64,000 nucleotides of DNA from Martinezella hainanensis (GTDB taxonomy: Bacteria; Pseudomonadota; Alphaproteobacteria; Rhizobiales; Rhizobiaceae), in the NCBI RefSeq assembly GCF_900094555.1, contig NZ_FMAC01000009.1, positions 62,001 to 126,000 of the forward strand. The letters are read 5' to 3'. The translations under genes and the position numbers were made by a program. Below the pieces are notes generated by a model, which worked only from the letters and a program-made list of their open reading frames with translations, did not search any database and had not been told where the DNA came from. Of the stretch, positions 18,033 through 25,971 are shown in pieces (position 1 is the first letter of the stretch; each line of letters opens with the position of its first letter).

Positions 18033-18059
18033 CTTGGCGAGGCGGCTTTCAAGTCGATG

Positions 18060-19148
18060 CTATGCCTCGATCTGAACATCCGTCTTCGGGCGCGAGCAGC
18101 AGGCGAGGATATAGCCCTCGTCGATCTCGTCATCGAGGATGCCACCATTGTGGCTCATCTCGACCTCGCCCGAAAGCTTCATCACCCGGCATGTCCCGCA
18201 GAGGCCGGATTCGCAGGCCGCGCCGATGCGCACGCCCGCGCCGCGCGCCGCCTGCAACACGGTCTGCCCCGCGGCACAGGCCACATCCTTGCCTGCCATG
18301 GTAAAGCGGATCGTCGTTGCAGCCTCACCGGAGGCATCGTCGGAAACTTCGGCAAGCGGCGTTGCCGCATTGGCGGGCTGAAAGCTTTCCTGATGGTAGC
18401 GCGACATGTCGAAGCCATGCGCTTCCAGCATGGAGCGGACGGCGTCCATGAAGACTTCCGGGCCGCAGCAGAAAATCGTCCGATCCATGAAATCGGGGGC
18501 CAGCAGGCCGATCTTCGCCTTGTCGATGCGTCCCTTCAGCCCCGACCACAGATCGGTGCGGCCGCAGCCTTCAACGATGAGACCAAGATTGAGGTTCGGC
18601 ATGAAGCGGGCGAGATATTCGAGCTCGGAGCGGAAGATGATATCGGTCGGACTGCGCGAGCAATTGACGAAAGTAATGTCAGACAGCGGCGCTATATCGG
18701 CCATATAGCGCGTCATCGACATCATCGGCGTGATGCCGGAGCCGGCGGAGACGAAGAGGTATTTTTCACCGGGATGGCGGATATGGCTGAAATCGCCGAG
18801 CGGGCCGAAAGCCTTGATGCGCATGCCGGGCTTCAGCTTCTCGAACATCCAGCGCGTGCCGATACTGTCCTTCTGCGCCTTCACCGTCACGGCGACCGAG
18901 AAGGGCCGCGACGGCGTCGAGGAGAGCGTATAGGTGCGCATGACCGGCTCCGGAGCCGTCGGCAGCTCCAGCGTCACGAACTGGCCCGGCAGATAGCGGA
19001 ACCAGTTGTCCTTGTCGGAGCCGAATGTGAAGGTCATCACATCGGGCGCCTCGGGCGTGACGGAGAGACATTCGAGCATATGCTGCCTGTCGCTCCAGGG
19101 CTGCATTTGGTCGAGGTGTCGATGCGAATGGGAGACGGCCATGTTCAT
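18060..19148 (-). CDS. gbcB: Glycine-betaine demethylase reductase subunit (GbcB-like)
   Basis: A 362-residue electron-transfer protein. The N-terminal part is a ferredoxin-NADP reductase module (RYLPGQFVTLEL and RTYTLSS for FAD; VSAGSGITPMMSM for NAD(P)H; IFCCGPEVFMDAV). A C-terminal plant-type 2Fe-2S ferredoxin domain follows (CESGLCGTCRVMKLSGEV...ACCSRP). It passes electrons from NAD(P)H to the Rieske oxygenase encoded just upstream. The ATG at 19148 follows the gbcA stop by two bases (TGAGCATG), indicating translational coupling. Related pairs act on stachydrine or carnitine, so the exact substrate is inferred from the partner. Confidence 0.9.
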   Translation of the reverse strand: MNMAVSHSHRHLDQMQPWSDRQHMLECLSVTPEAPDVMTFTFGSDKDNWFRYLPGQFVTLELPTAPEPVMRTYTLSSTPSRPFSVAVTVKAQKDSIGTRWMFEKLKPGMRIKAFGPLGDFSHIRHPGEKYLFVSAGSGITPMMSMTRYMADIAPLSDITFVNCSRSPTDIIFRSELEYLARFMPNLNLGLIVEGCGRTDLWSGLKGRIDKAKIGLLAPDFMDRTIFCCGPEVFMDAVRSMLEAHGFDMSRYHQESFQPANAATPLAEVSDDASGEAATTIRFTMAGKDVACAAGQTVLQAARGAGVRIGAACESGLCGTCRVMKLSGEVEMSHNGGILDDEIDEGYILACCSRPKTDVQIEA

Positions 19149-19150
19149 GC

Positions 19151-20395
19151 TCAGGCAACCGCCGACAGCTTGGCCTGGTCGCCCTGCAGCCGGTTGATCA
19201 TGAATGTCGTGTACCATTCGACGAACTGCATGACGCCGCCTTCATGGATTTCCGAATAAGGACCGGGCTCATAGGCCGGCGAGCGAATGCCAAAGGCATT
19301 TTCCTCGACGATGCGGCGGTCCTGATCGTTGGTTTCGGTCCAGACGTGGGTCAGTTCTTCGAGATTGTAGTCGACGCCTTCGACCGCATCCTTGTGAACG
19401 AGCCACTTGGTGGTGACGGCGGTTTCCTCAGCGCTGATCGGCAGGACGCGGAAGGAAATGGCGTGGTCGCCGAGCATGTGGTTCCATGTCGTCGGGTAAT
19501 GGAACAATAGCATCGTGCCGATGCCGTTGATCGTTACGTCGGACGAGAGCGGCCGCTTGACGGCATTCTGGCCGGACATGGTGTAGCTTTCCGCGCCTTC
19601 GATCAGCGGCATGCGAGCGGCGCGGAACTGTCCGTCAGGCGAAATCTTGAACTCGCTCGGCAAGCCGGCTGCTTCGCAGCGCTGCCAGTGCTCGGCGATG
19701 ACGGGATCGTTCATCGCGCCCTGAACGCCGGTCACGGTCGGCGCTTCCGGGAAAGTGCGGCAAAGTTCCGGGTGATTGGCCGCGCAATGGTAGCATTCGC
19801 GGTTGTTTTCCCAGACGAGCTTCCAGTTGCCCTTTTCGATGATGGTGCTCTGGAAGGCGACCTTGGCTTCGCTGATGCGGTGCGGCGCCATGTAGGGCTC
19901 GATCGCGGCGCGAACCGGCGCGAAATCGGGAGCGTTCTGCGCGAGGCAGATGAAGATGTAGCCACCGACGCTTTCGCAATGAACCGGCTTCAGCGAATGC
20001 TGGCTCTTGTCGAAATCCTCGGCCATCTGGCGGGCGAAGAGCAGCGAGCCGTCGAGCTCGTAGGTCCACTGGTGATAGGGGCAGACGAGCTTTGCCGAGG
20101 AGCCGCGCTCGGTCGAGCAGACGCGCGAGCCGCGATGGCGACAGCTGTTATGGAAGGCCCGGATGACCTGATCGCGGCCGCGGACGATCACGACGGGATA
20201 GTCGCCGATCTGGACGGTGAAGTAATTGCCCGCGCGCGGCACTTCGCAATCATGGCCGATGAACAGCCAGTCGCGATAGTAGATCGTCTCCATATCGAGC
20301 TTGAAGTAATCCGGATCGGTATAGAAGGGTTGCTCCAGGCTCAAGCCCGTCCGGTGGTTCTTCAATTGCCGCAGAACTTTGCTGCTGATGTCCAT
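19151..20395 (-). CDS. gbcA: Glycine-betaine monooxygenase Rieske subunit (GbcA-like)
   Basis: A 414-residue Rieske oxygenase alpha subunit. The 2Fe-2S cluster is held by Cys85-x-His87 and Cys105-xx-His108 (NSCRHRG, CPYHQW). The mononuclear iron site is ENNRECYHCAANHPEL with His203 and His208. The C-terminal half (VTTKWLVHKDAVEGVDYNLEEL, NDQDRRIVEENAFGI, YEPGPYS) closely resembles Pseudomonas GbcA, which oxidatively removes one methyl from glycine betaine to give dimethylglycine and formaldehyde. Stachydrine demethylase is the nearest alternative. It is preceded by AAGGAT and, about 110 bases further up, by a cobalamin riboswitch in the same direction; no other gene lies between. Confidence 0.9.
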   Translation of the reverse strand: MDISSKVLRQLKNHRTGLSLEQPFYTDPDYFKLDMETIYYRDWLFIGHDCEVPRAGNYFTVQIGDYPVVIVRGRDQVIRAFHNSCRHRGSRVCSTERGSSAKLVCPYHQWTYELDGSLLFARQMAEDFDKSQHSLKPVHCESVGGYIFICLAQNAPDFAPVRAAIEPYMAPHRISEAKVAFQSTIIEKGNWKLVWENNRECYHCAANHPELCRTFPEAPTVTGVQGAMNDPVIAEHWQRCEAAGLPSEFKISPDGQFRAARMPLIEGAESYTMSGQNAVKRPLSSDVTINGIGTMLLFHYPTTWNHMLGDHAISFRVLPISAEETAVTTKWLVHKDAVEGVDYNLEELTHVWTETNDQDRRIVEENAFGIRSPAYEPGPYSEIHEGGVMQFVEWYTTFMINRLQGDQAKLSAVA

Positions 20396-20503
20396 TTGCC
20401 TATCCTTAGCAGTACCAGGAAGGGGGCAAAGGACATGCGCGGCCGATTGGGAGCGGCCAAAAGCAATGTCCCGACCACCCGCCGCGGTCAGTAAACCTTA
20501 TGC
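20396..20503 (-). promoter_or_regulatory. Expression platform and 5' leader of gbcA
   Basis: Between the riboswitch and the gbcA ATG the minus strand carries a GC-rich segment (GCGGGTGGTCGGGAC) and a hairpin GGCCG-8 bases-CGGCC (20441-20458), then AAGGAT seven bases before the ATG. No U-run follows the hairpin, so control could be at translation start or by another fold. No ORF here is credible. Confidence 0.5.
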
Positions 20504-20681
20504 GCCCAAGGCTGGTTTCCGGGCTCTGGAGCGGCCCTGTTTCCAGAACCCCATGGCACCTTCCCAGGTCGGCCGACCCAGTGGCTTTATTCGCCATGCC
20601 TCACTCCACCACCGTTGCGGGGGCAGCGCCGGATTTTGACCGGCTTCCCAATTCTCCGTCTCCCTAGCAGACAGCACCTTG
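20504..20681 (-). ncRNA. Cobalamin riboswitch in the gbcAB leader
   Basis: On the minus strand the segment shows the cobalamin-aptamer features in order. P1/P2 start CAAGGTGCTG; then GGGAAGCCGGTCAAAATCCGGC, followed by GCTGCCCCCGCAACGGT (the conserved B12 box). Next come GCCACTGGGTC and CTGGGAAGGTGCC, then GAGCCCGGAAACCAGCCTTG closing P1 (CAAGG with CCTTG). It lies 109 bases upstream of the gbcA ATG with no intervening gene. Cobalamin riboswitches normally turn genes off when B12 is plentiful. Confidence 0.93.
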
Positions 20682-20899
20682 AGATTGATGGCATCATAGC
20701 TCTCGGTTCCGTCAGCCGCTGCGCTGCAATGCGACATCGGCTCCGAAATTGACGACAGGCGAAACGGAACACAGAGACGGTTCCACGAAGAGGCATTATA
20801 GGAAGATGATTCAATCGCTTATGCGACCACGCCAAAATGCGGATATGCAGCCCATCCGCACCCGAATGATGACGCTTTATCCTGAATGCGACAGAGCCG
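20682..20899. other. Intergenic region between the gbcAB leader and the ACT gene
   Basis: This 218-base stretch precedes the riboswitch on the minus strand and follows the stop of the ACT-domain gene, which also reads on the minus strand. It should contain the gbcAB promoter. I saw no convincing gene, terminator or repeat. Confidence 0.4.
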
Positions 20900-21316
20900 T
20901 TATCGACGGGCTGCCTGGGTGGCGGAAAGCGCCAGCAGCGCAGTCATGGCGCGCTCCGCATCGGCAGCCGGAACGAAGATGTGATCGTGGTAATAGGCAG
21001 CAACGACATTGGCACTAATGCCCCCATTTCCAAGGGCCGTGGCGAAGGCCGCAGTAAGCCCGACCGCCTCCAGGGACGAATGGACTTCGAGCGTGATCAT
21101 GCGCATGGCGGGCATGACCGCAAGCCCTGCCATGCGGGCCGCCTCCAGCGGAAGGATCAACGTTATACCTTCTTTTTCTCGGAACAGCCCGATCGGCTCC
21201 AGATGCAAATGATCGGCCAGTGCCGATGCCGGGACGCTGCAATAGACGAATTCGCCTTCAACGAGATTCGGCTTCATGCCGGACAGAAGCTGCTTGAGAT
21301 CGATAATTCCAGGCAT
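20900..21316 (-). CDS. ACT domain protein (COG3602-like)
   Basis: A 138-residue cytosolic protein starting MPGIIDLKQLLSGMKPNLVEGEFVYCSVP. EPIGLFREKEGITLILP and MITLEVHSSLEAVGLTAAFATALGNGGISANVVAAYYHDHIFVP resemble the stand-alone ACT proteins of the COG3602 type. ACT domains usually bind amino acids and modulate enzymes; no partner is visible. ATG 21316 has GAGGAG upstream. It lies upstream of, and co-directional with, gbcA, but the 500-base gap with a riboswitch makes a shared transcript unlikely. Confidence 0.82.
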   Translation of the reverse strand: MPGIIDLKQLLSGMKPNLVEGEFVYCSVPASALADHLHLEPIGLFREKEGITLILPLEAARMAGLAVMPAMRMITLEVHSSLEAVGLTAAFATALGNGGISANVVAAYYHDHIFVPAADAERAMTALLALSATQAARR

Positions 21317-21418
21317 GTTTGTCTGTCTCCTCAAGGTTCGGCGTCTCAAATTGGTTAAGCCCGGCTCAAGCTATTCCGTCTACCATGCCGTCCAGAGACG
21401 TCTAAAGCGAGATCCGGC

Positions 21419-22036
21419 ATGGCCAAACTCAGATATTTCGACGCTGGGAAGCCCGCCGAGCCCGAGCCGGCGCCACCGGTATCAACAACGGGCTACAGCG
21501 AATTCCTGCGCACGGGCCGCATCAACCGCAACAGGTCGCACTGGCTTGCGGAAGAGCGGGAATATATCAGCCATGAGCAAGTAGCGGTGCGCACGGCGCA
21601 GAAGCTGAGAGATGCCGGTGAAAAGACACATGACCGGCTCAACAGCTTCCACAAATCAATCCGTTTCCCGAAGCTCATCTTCCATCACACGCTGAAGGAC
21701 ACGCCGCATCTCGGCTACTGCCACGTGACAGCCGCGCGGACGCAGTTCGCGCAATATGAGCAGGTGAACTGGGCTTTCTACATCGCCAACTTCTTTGCCC
21801 GGATCGGCCAGGAAGAGAATTTCTTCGAAGACATCAGTCTGAAATATTCGCGGATGTATTTCGCCGTCGCCATCCATCCGGACAAGCAAGCGGAAGACAA
21901 GAAGCTGACGATCAATCGCGACATTCGCGGCAACGGCGTGCTCTTCCACACGCACGATCCGCAGATCGCCATCCGTAATGTTCTTTTGCTCGGCGCCCGC
22001 AACGAGCAGCTTCGCGACATCATTCGCCAGCTTTGA
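21419..22036 (+). CDS. Conserved hypothetical protein, rhizobial
   Basis: A 205-residue soluble protein that I do not recognise with confidence. It has a proline-rich N-terminus (KPAEPEPAPPVST), a charged helical middle, and a C-terminal half with FPKLIFHHTLKDTPHLGYCHVTAARTQFAQYEQ and GNGVLFHTHDPQIAIRNVLLLG. No signal peptide or membrane helix is present. Codon use looks like its neighbours. It is transcribed away from the ACT gene and ends 58 bases before the threonylcarbamoyl-AMP synthase gene. Confidence 0.75.
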   Translation: MAKLRYFDAGKPAEPEPAPPVSTTGYSEFLRTGRINRNRSHWLAEEREYISHEQVAVRTAQKLRDAGEKTHDRLNSFHKSIRFPKLIFHHTLKDTPHLGYCHVTAARTQFAQYEQVNWAFYIANFFARIGQEENFFEDISLKYSRMYFAVAIHPDKQAEDKKLTINRDIRGNGVLFHTHDPQIAIRNVLLLGARNEQLRDIIRQL

Positions 22037-22094
22037 CGATTGATCCCAAAACTCGAAGAGCATAAGAACGGCCTGAACTGCAAGCAGGCAGGCC

Positions 22095-23069
22095 ATGGCA
22101 CGACACATAGACATTCTCGAACATCCGCAAACGGCAATAGAGGTCGCGACGGCAACCCTTGCCGAGGGTCTACCGATCGGTCTACCGACGGAGACGGTCT
22201 ACGGGCTTGCCGCTGACGCCACCAATCCAGCCGCCATTACCCGCATCTATGAAACGAAGGGGCGGCCGCGCTTCAATCCGCTGATCTGCCATATGAGCGA
22301 TCTCGCCATGGCCGAGCGCTATGCGATCTTCGATCCTACCTCTCGGAAGCTGGCGGAAGCCTTCTGGCCTGGCCCGTTGACATTGGTGCTGCCACTCAAG
22401 CCCGATAGCGGCATCCACCCGCTGGCCACCGCCGGCCTCGACACGGTCGGCATTCGCGTTCCCAAGGGCTTTGCCGGCGATCTGATCCGCGCCTTCGACA
22501 GACCGCTTGCAGCACCAAGCGCCAACACGTCAGGCAAGATCAGCGCCACCAGCGCCGATCATGTCCATGACGATCTCGGTGAACGCATTACCCTCATTCT
22601 CGATGCCGGGGCTTCGGTCGTCGGCGTCGAGTCGACTATCGTGAAGGTCGAGGACGGCGAGATGCGCCTGCTGCGGCCCGGCGGCCTTGCGGCGAGCGAG
22701 ATCGAGCGGGTGGCAGGCAAGCCCCTGAAGCGCAAGAAGAAAGCTTCGGCTGCCATCGAGGCGCCCGGCATGATGGCCTCGCATTACGCGCCGGGAGCGG
22801 CCGTGCGGCTGGATGCGACGGAGGTTTCCGAGAACGAGACGCTGATCCGCTTCGGGACGCCTGACATTGCCGGCATCGAAAAAGCCGTTGCCGTGCTGGA
22901 TCTGAGCGCCGGAGGCGATCTCTCCGAAGCCGCAGCAAACCTTTTCGACTTCATGAAGCGCGCCGACGCCACCGGTGCAACGACGATTGCTTTCTCCCAT
23001 ATTCCCGACGAGGGCCTCGGCGAGGCCATCAACGACCGGCTGCGCCGCGCGGCCGCACCCAGAGAATAA
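22095..23069 (+). CDS. L-threonylcarbamoyladenylate synthase (Sua5/YwlC type)
   Basis: A 324-residue protein: a YrdC domain (residues 15-210) with GLPIGLPTETVYGLAADATNPAAITRIYETKGRPRFNPLI and SANTSGKISAT, plus a C-terminal Sua5 domain (about 235-320; APGMMASHYAPGAAVRL is its signature). It makes threonylcarbamoyl-AMP from threonine, bicarbonate and ATP for the t6A modification of ANN-decoding tRNAs in the cytoplasm. The extra domain marks it as Sua5 rather than the short TsaC. It lies 32 bases upstream of the FAD oxidoreductase. Confidence 0.95.
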   Translation: MARHIDILEHPQTAIEVATATLAEGLPIGLPTETVYGLAADATNPAAITRIYETKGRPRFNPLICHMSDLAMAERYAIFDPTSRKLAEAFWPGPLTLVLPLKPDSGIHPLATAGLDTVGIRVPKGFAGDLIRAFDRPLAAPSANTSGKISATSADHVHDDLGERITLILDAGASVVGVESTIVKVEDGEMRLLRPGGLAASEIERVAGKPLKRKKKASAAIEAPGMMASHYAPGAAVRLDATEVSENETLIRFGTPDIAGIEKAVAVLDLSAGGDLSEAAANLFDFMKRADATGATTIAFSHIPDEGLGEAINDRLRRAAAPRE

Positions 23070-23101
23070 TCAGCCCGACACCATCAGGCAAAGGACACGC
23101 C

Positions 23102-24532
23102 ATGAGCAGCTCCGCCCCCTCTTCCGACCTTCTGGATCGCTTCGCCGCCATCGTCGGTGAAAAACATGCCGTGCGAGACCCTGCGGAAATCGCGCCGCAT
23201 CTTGTTGAGAACCGAGGGCTCTATCATGGCGCTTCGCCCATACTGCTGAAACCCGGCTCCGTGGAAGAGGTTTCCGCGATCCTGAAACTTGCCAGCGAGA
23301 CCGGCACGGCCATCGTGCCGCAGACCGGCAATACCGGCCTTGTCGGCGGGCAGACGCCGCGCGAGGGTGGCTCCGACATCATCCTGTCGCTGGAGCGCAT
23401 GAACCGCGTTCGCGATATCGATCCGGTCGGCAACACCATGATCGTCGACGGCGGCTGTATTCTCGCCGATGTTCATAAAGCAGCGGCCGAACATGGCCGC
23501 ATGTTCCCGCTTTCACTCGGCTCCGAAGGTTCGTGCCGCATTGCTGGCAATCTTTCCACCAATGCCGGGGGCACGGCCGTTCTTGCCTATGGCAATATGC
23601 GCCAGCTTTGCCTTGGCCTTGAAGTCGTGCTGCCGACGGGAGAGATCTGGAATGGGCTGCGCCGCCTGAAGAAGGACAATACCGGCTACGATCTGCGCGA
23701 TCTATTCATCGGCGCGGAAGGCACGCTCGGCGTCATCACCGGCGCCGTGCTGAAGCTTTTCCCGCAGCCGCTCGGCCATCAGGTCGCCTTTGCCGGCCTG
23801 CAATCGGTCGACGACGCGCTGACCCTGTTCAAGAACGCCTCAAGCCTTTGCGGCACGGCGCTGACCGGTTTCGAGCTGATGCCGCGCATCGGCGTCGAGT
23901 TCACCACACGGCATATTCCGGGCGTGCGCGATCCGCTGGAGACGGCGCATCCCTGGTATGTGCTGATTGATATCTCCACCTCCGATTCGGCCGAGACGGC
24001 CGAGCGGATGATGACGGCGCTGCTCGAGCAGGGTTATGAGGCAGGCCTGATACAGGATGCGGCCATCGCCAGCTCGGAAACCCAACAGAAGGCTATCTGG
24101 CACATGCGCGAGAGCATGTCGGATGCGCAAAAGCCGGAAGGCGGCTCAATCAAGCACGATGTTTCCGTGCCGGTGGCGCAGATCCCGCAATTCATGGCGG
24201 AGGCCGAAAAGGCCGTCGTCGCTGCCATGCCGGGGGCGCGCGTCTGCGCTTTCGGGCATATGGGCGACGGCAATATCCACTATAACATCTCGCAGCCGGT
24301 CGGCGCCGACAAGGCTGGTTTCATCGGCCGCTGGCGCGAGATCAACAAGATCGTGCATGGGCTGGTGCTGCAGCATGGCGGCTCGATCTCGGCCGAGCAT
24401 GGCATCGGCCAGCTGAAGCGCGACGAGCTTGCCTCGATCCGCTCCGATATCGAGATGGATCTGATGCGACGGATCAAGTCGGCCTTCGACCCAGCCGGGA
24501 TCATGAATCCGGGAAAGGTTCTCAAGGTCTGA
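23102..24532 (+). CDS. FAD-binding 2-hydroxyacid dehydrogenase (D-lactate/D-2-hydroxyglutarate type)
   Basis: A 476-residue flavoprotein of the VAO superfamily. The FAD-binding half contains PQTGNTGLVGGQTP, SLGSEGSCRIAGNLSTNAGGT and FIGAEGTLGVITGAVLKL. The C-terminal FAD-oxidase domain contains GHMGDGNIHYNIS and SAEHGIGQLKRDEL with the metal- and substrate-binding histidines. Members oxidise D-lactate, glycolate or D-2-hydroxyglutarate and feed electrons to the respiratory chain or an acceptor; I cannot separate these from sequence. It follows the threonylcarbamoyl-AMP synthase by 32 bases, converging with the GntR gene (4-base gap). Confidence 0.9.
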   Translation: MSSSAPSSDLLDRFAAIVGEKHAVRDPAEIAPHLVENRGLYHGASPILLKPGSVEEVSAILKLASETGTAIVPQTGNTGLVGGQTPREGGSDIILSLERMNRVRDIDPVGNTMIVDGGCILADVHKAAAEHGRMFPLSLGSEGSCRIAGNLSTNAGGTAVLAYGNMRQLCLGLEVVLPTGEIWNGLRRLKKDNTGYDLRDLFIGAEGTLGVITGAVLKLFPQPLGHQVAFAGLQSVDDALTLFKNASSLCGTALTGFELMPRIGVEFTTRHIPGVRDPLETAHPWYVLIDISTSDSAETAERMMTALLEQGYEAGLIQDAAIASSETQQKAIWHMRESMSDAQKPEGGSIKHDVSVPVAQIPQFMAEAEKAVVAAMPGARVCAFGHMGDGNIHYNISQPVGADKAGFIGRWREINKIVHGLVLQHGGSISAEHGIGQLKRDELASIRSDIEMDLMRRIKSAFDPAGIMNPGKVLKV

Positions 24533-24536
24533 GATA

Positions 24537-25271
24537 TCAAACCGTCACGACAACCCGCTCCGAGGCGAAGCAGCCGATCTGGCACGAGATGATCGTGCCG
24601 TCGGCATCGATGTCTTCGCCGGCATAGGCAAGCACGGGCGTCAGGCGCGACTGCTGCAGGAGGCGCGCCTCGGCTTCCGTCGGCATCCGCGCCGTGATGT
24701 CGGTGGAGCGGCGCCAATAGTCTGTCACGCCGTAATCCCTCAGCGCCGCCGTAAACGAGCCTGTTGCGACAAACTTCTCCGCCAAGCCGGAAAAACGTTT
24801 CGCCGAGCAGCTGCGCATGACGACGGAGACAGGAAGCGCATCGGCATAGGCGACCATGCATATTTCCAGCACCGTCTCGTCCGGCCGGAGATTTAGCCGC
24901 GTAGCGACATCGGCGGTTGCCGGGATTTCCCTTGTCGAGACAACCTTGCGCGTGAGGTTGGCATCCGTCGCGGTCAGATCCTTGCTGAAGCGTACCTTGT
25001 CGCCCAGTTGGAAGCGGACGGGCATGTCGGCGCGCACATAGGCACCGCTACCGCGCGCGACTCGCAGCAAGCCCTCCCCCTCCAGTTCGGCAATCGCGCG
25101 GCGCATCGTCACCCGGGAGACGCCGAATTGTTCGGACAAAGCACGCTCGCTCGGCAGGCGGCTGCCCGGCGCATGACGGCCTCCATCAATGGCGCGTCTG
25201 AGCTCCTCGGCAACGGTCACCCAGCCTCCCGCAGTTTTTACGCCTTCGACCTGTCGATTTTTCTTTTCCAT
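24537..25271 (-). CDS. GntR/HutC-family transcriptional regulator with UTRA domain
   Basis: A 244-residue repressor: an N-terminal winged helix (ELRRAIDGGRHAPGSRLPSERALSEQFGVSRVTMRRAIAELEGEGLLRVARGSGAYV) and a C-terminal UTRA effector domain (VRFSKDLTATDANLTRKVVSTREIPA through to LTPVLAYAGEDIDADG). The UTRA class binds small molecules such as sugar phosphates, histidine intermediates or phosphonates; the ligand is unknown. ATG 25271 is preferred over the adjacent GTG. It is divergent from the MOSC gene, and a perfect palindrome in the shared intergenic space is the probable operator. Confidence 0.92.
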   Translation of the reverse strand: MEKKNRQVEGVKTAGGWVTVAEELRRAIDGGRHAPGSRLPSERALSEQFGVSRVTMRRAIAELEGEGLLRVARGSGAYVRADMPVRFQLGDKVRFSKDLTATDANLTRKVVSTREIPATADVATRLNLRPDETVLEICMVAYADALPVSVVMRSCSAKRFSGLAEKFVATGSFTAALRDYGVTDYWRRSTDITARMPTEAEARLLQQSRLTPVLAYAGEDIDADGTIISCQIGCFASERVVVTV

Positions 25272-25290
25272 CACAAATCTGTCGCCCTGA

Positions 25291-25308
25291 AATTGGTATA
25301 TACCAATT
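25291..25308. promoter_or_regulatory. Operator palindrome shared by the GntR and MOSC genes
   Basis: AATTGGTATATACCAATT is a perfect 18-base palindrome, 20 bases upstream of the GntR start and 36 bases upstream of the MOSC start. GntR/HutC repressors bind short AT-rich palindromes of this sort, so it likely mediates autoregulation and control of the MOSC gene. Binding is inferred. Confidence 0.72.
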
Positions 25309-25343
25309 TATAAAGATCCAGATCGTTTATGAAAGGGTTCGGC

Positions 25344-25895
25344 ATGGGCGACAAGCGCATATATGTGACATCAGTCAGCAGCAGCGGCGTGCACGAGTTC
25401 AGCAAGCAGACCAAGGGTCACATTCAGCTGCTTACCGGGCTCGGCGTCGAAGGCGACGCGCATATGGGGGTGACGGTGAAGCATCGTTCCCGCGTCGCGG
25501 TCGATCCGACCCAGCCCAATCTGCGCCAGGTGCATATCATCCATGAGGAGCTGTTCGACGAACTGACGGAGAAGGGATTTTCCGTTTCGCCGGGCGATAT
25601 GGGCGAAAATATCGCGACCAGAGGGATCGACCTGCTTTCGCTGCCTCAAGGTACGCGCCTTCATATCGGCGCGGAAGCAATCGTCGAGGTAACCGGCCTG
25701 CGCAATCCCTGCAAGCAGATCGACAATTTCCAGAAGGGCTTGCTGCATGCGGTACTCGACAAGGATGCCGATGGCGGCCTGATCCGCAAGGCCGGCATCA
25801 TGGGCATCGTCTCAAGAGGCGGCCGCGTGCAGCGAGATGATGCGATCCGCATCGAGCTCCCACCGCTGCCGCATCTCAAGCTTGAGCGGGTTTGA
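25344..25895 (+). CDS. MOSC domain protein
   Basis: A 183-residue MOSC-domain protein. GVEGDAHMGVTVKHRSR, RQVHIIHEELFDELTEKGFSVSPGDMGENIATRGIDLLSLP and VTGLRNPCKQIDNF...GIMGIVSRGG contain the conserved Cys (in RNPCKQ) that binds sulfur or molybdenum cofactor in this family. MOSC proteins carry Moco sulfur or reduce N-hydroxylated substrates (YiiM-like). ATG 25344 has AAAGGG six bases upstream; an ATG at 25329 has none. Likely repressed by the divergent GntR regulator. Confidence 0.9.
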   Translation: MGDKRIYVTSVSSSGVHEFSKQTKGHIQLLTGLGVEGDAHMGVTVKHRSRVAVDPTQPNLRQVHIIHEELFDELTEKGFSVSPGDMGENIATRGIDLLSLPQGTRLHIGAEAIVEVTGLRNPCKQIDNFQKGLLHAVLDKDADGGLIRKAGIMGIVSRGGRVQRDDAIRIELPPLPHLKLERV

Positions 25896-25936
25896 AAAAA
25901 GAAGCGGCCCTCCAATGGAGAGCCGCTTCTCTTTTC
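25896..25936. terminator. Bidirectional terminator between MOSC gene and ftsK
   Basis: GAAGCGGC (25901-25908) pairs with GCCGCTTC (25922-25929), extended inside by CTCC/GGAG. It is flanked by an A6 run on the left and TCTTTT on the right, suiting both convergent genes. Confidence 0.85.
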
Positions 25937-25971
25937 ATTCCGGTATCGAGTAGGCTTGGCTGCCTAAGTAA

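Noticed and set aside
20498..20737. A 79-codon minus-strand frame upstream of gbcA
   Set aside because: It is entirely inside the cobalamin aptamer and its flank; the conservation there is RNA structure, not protein.
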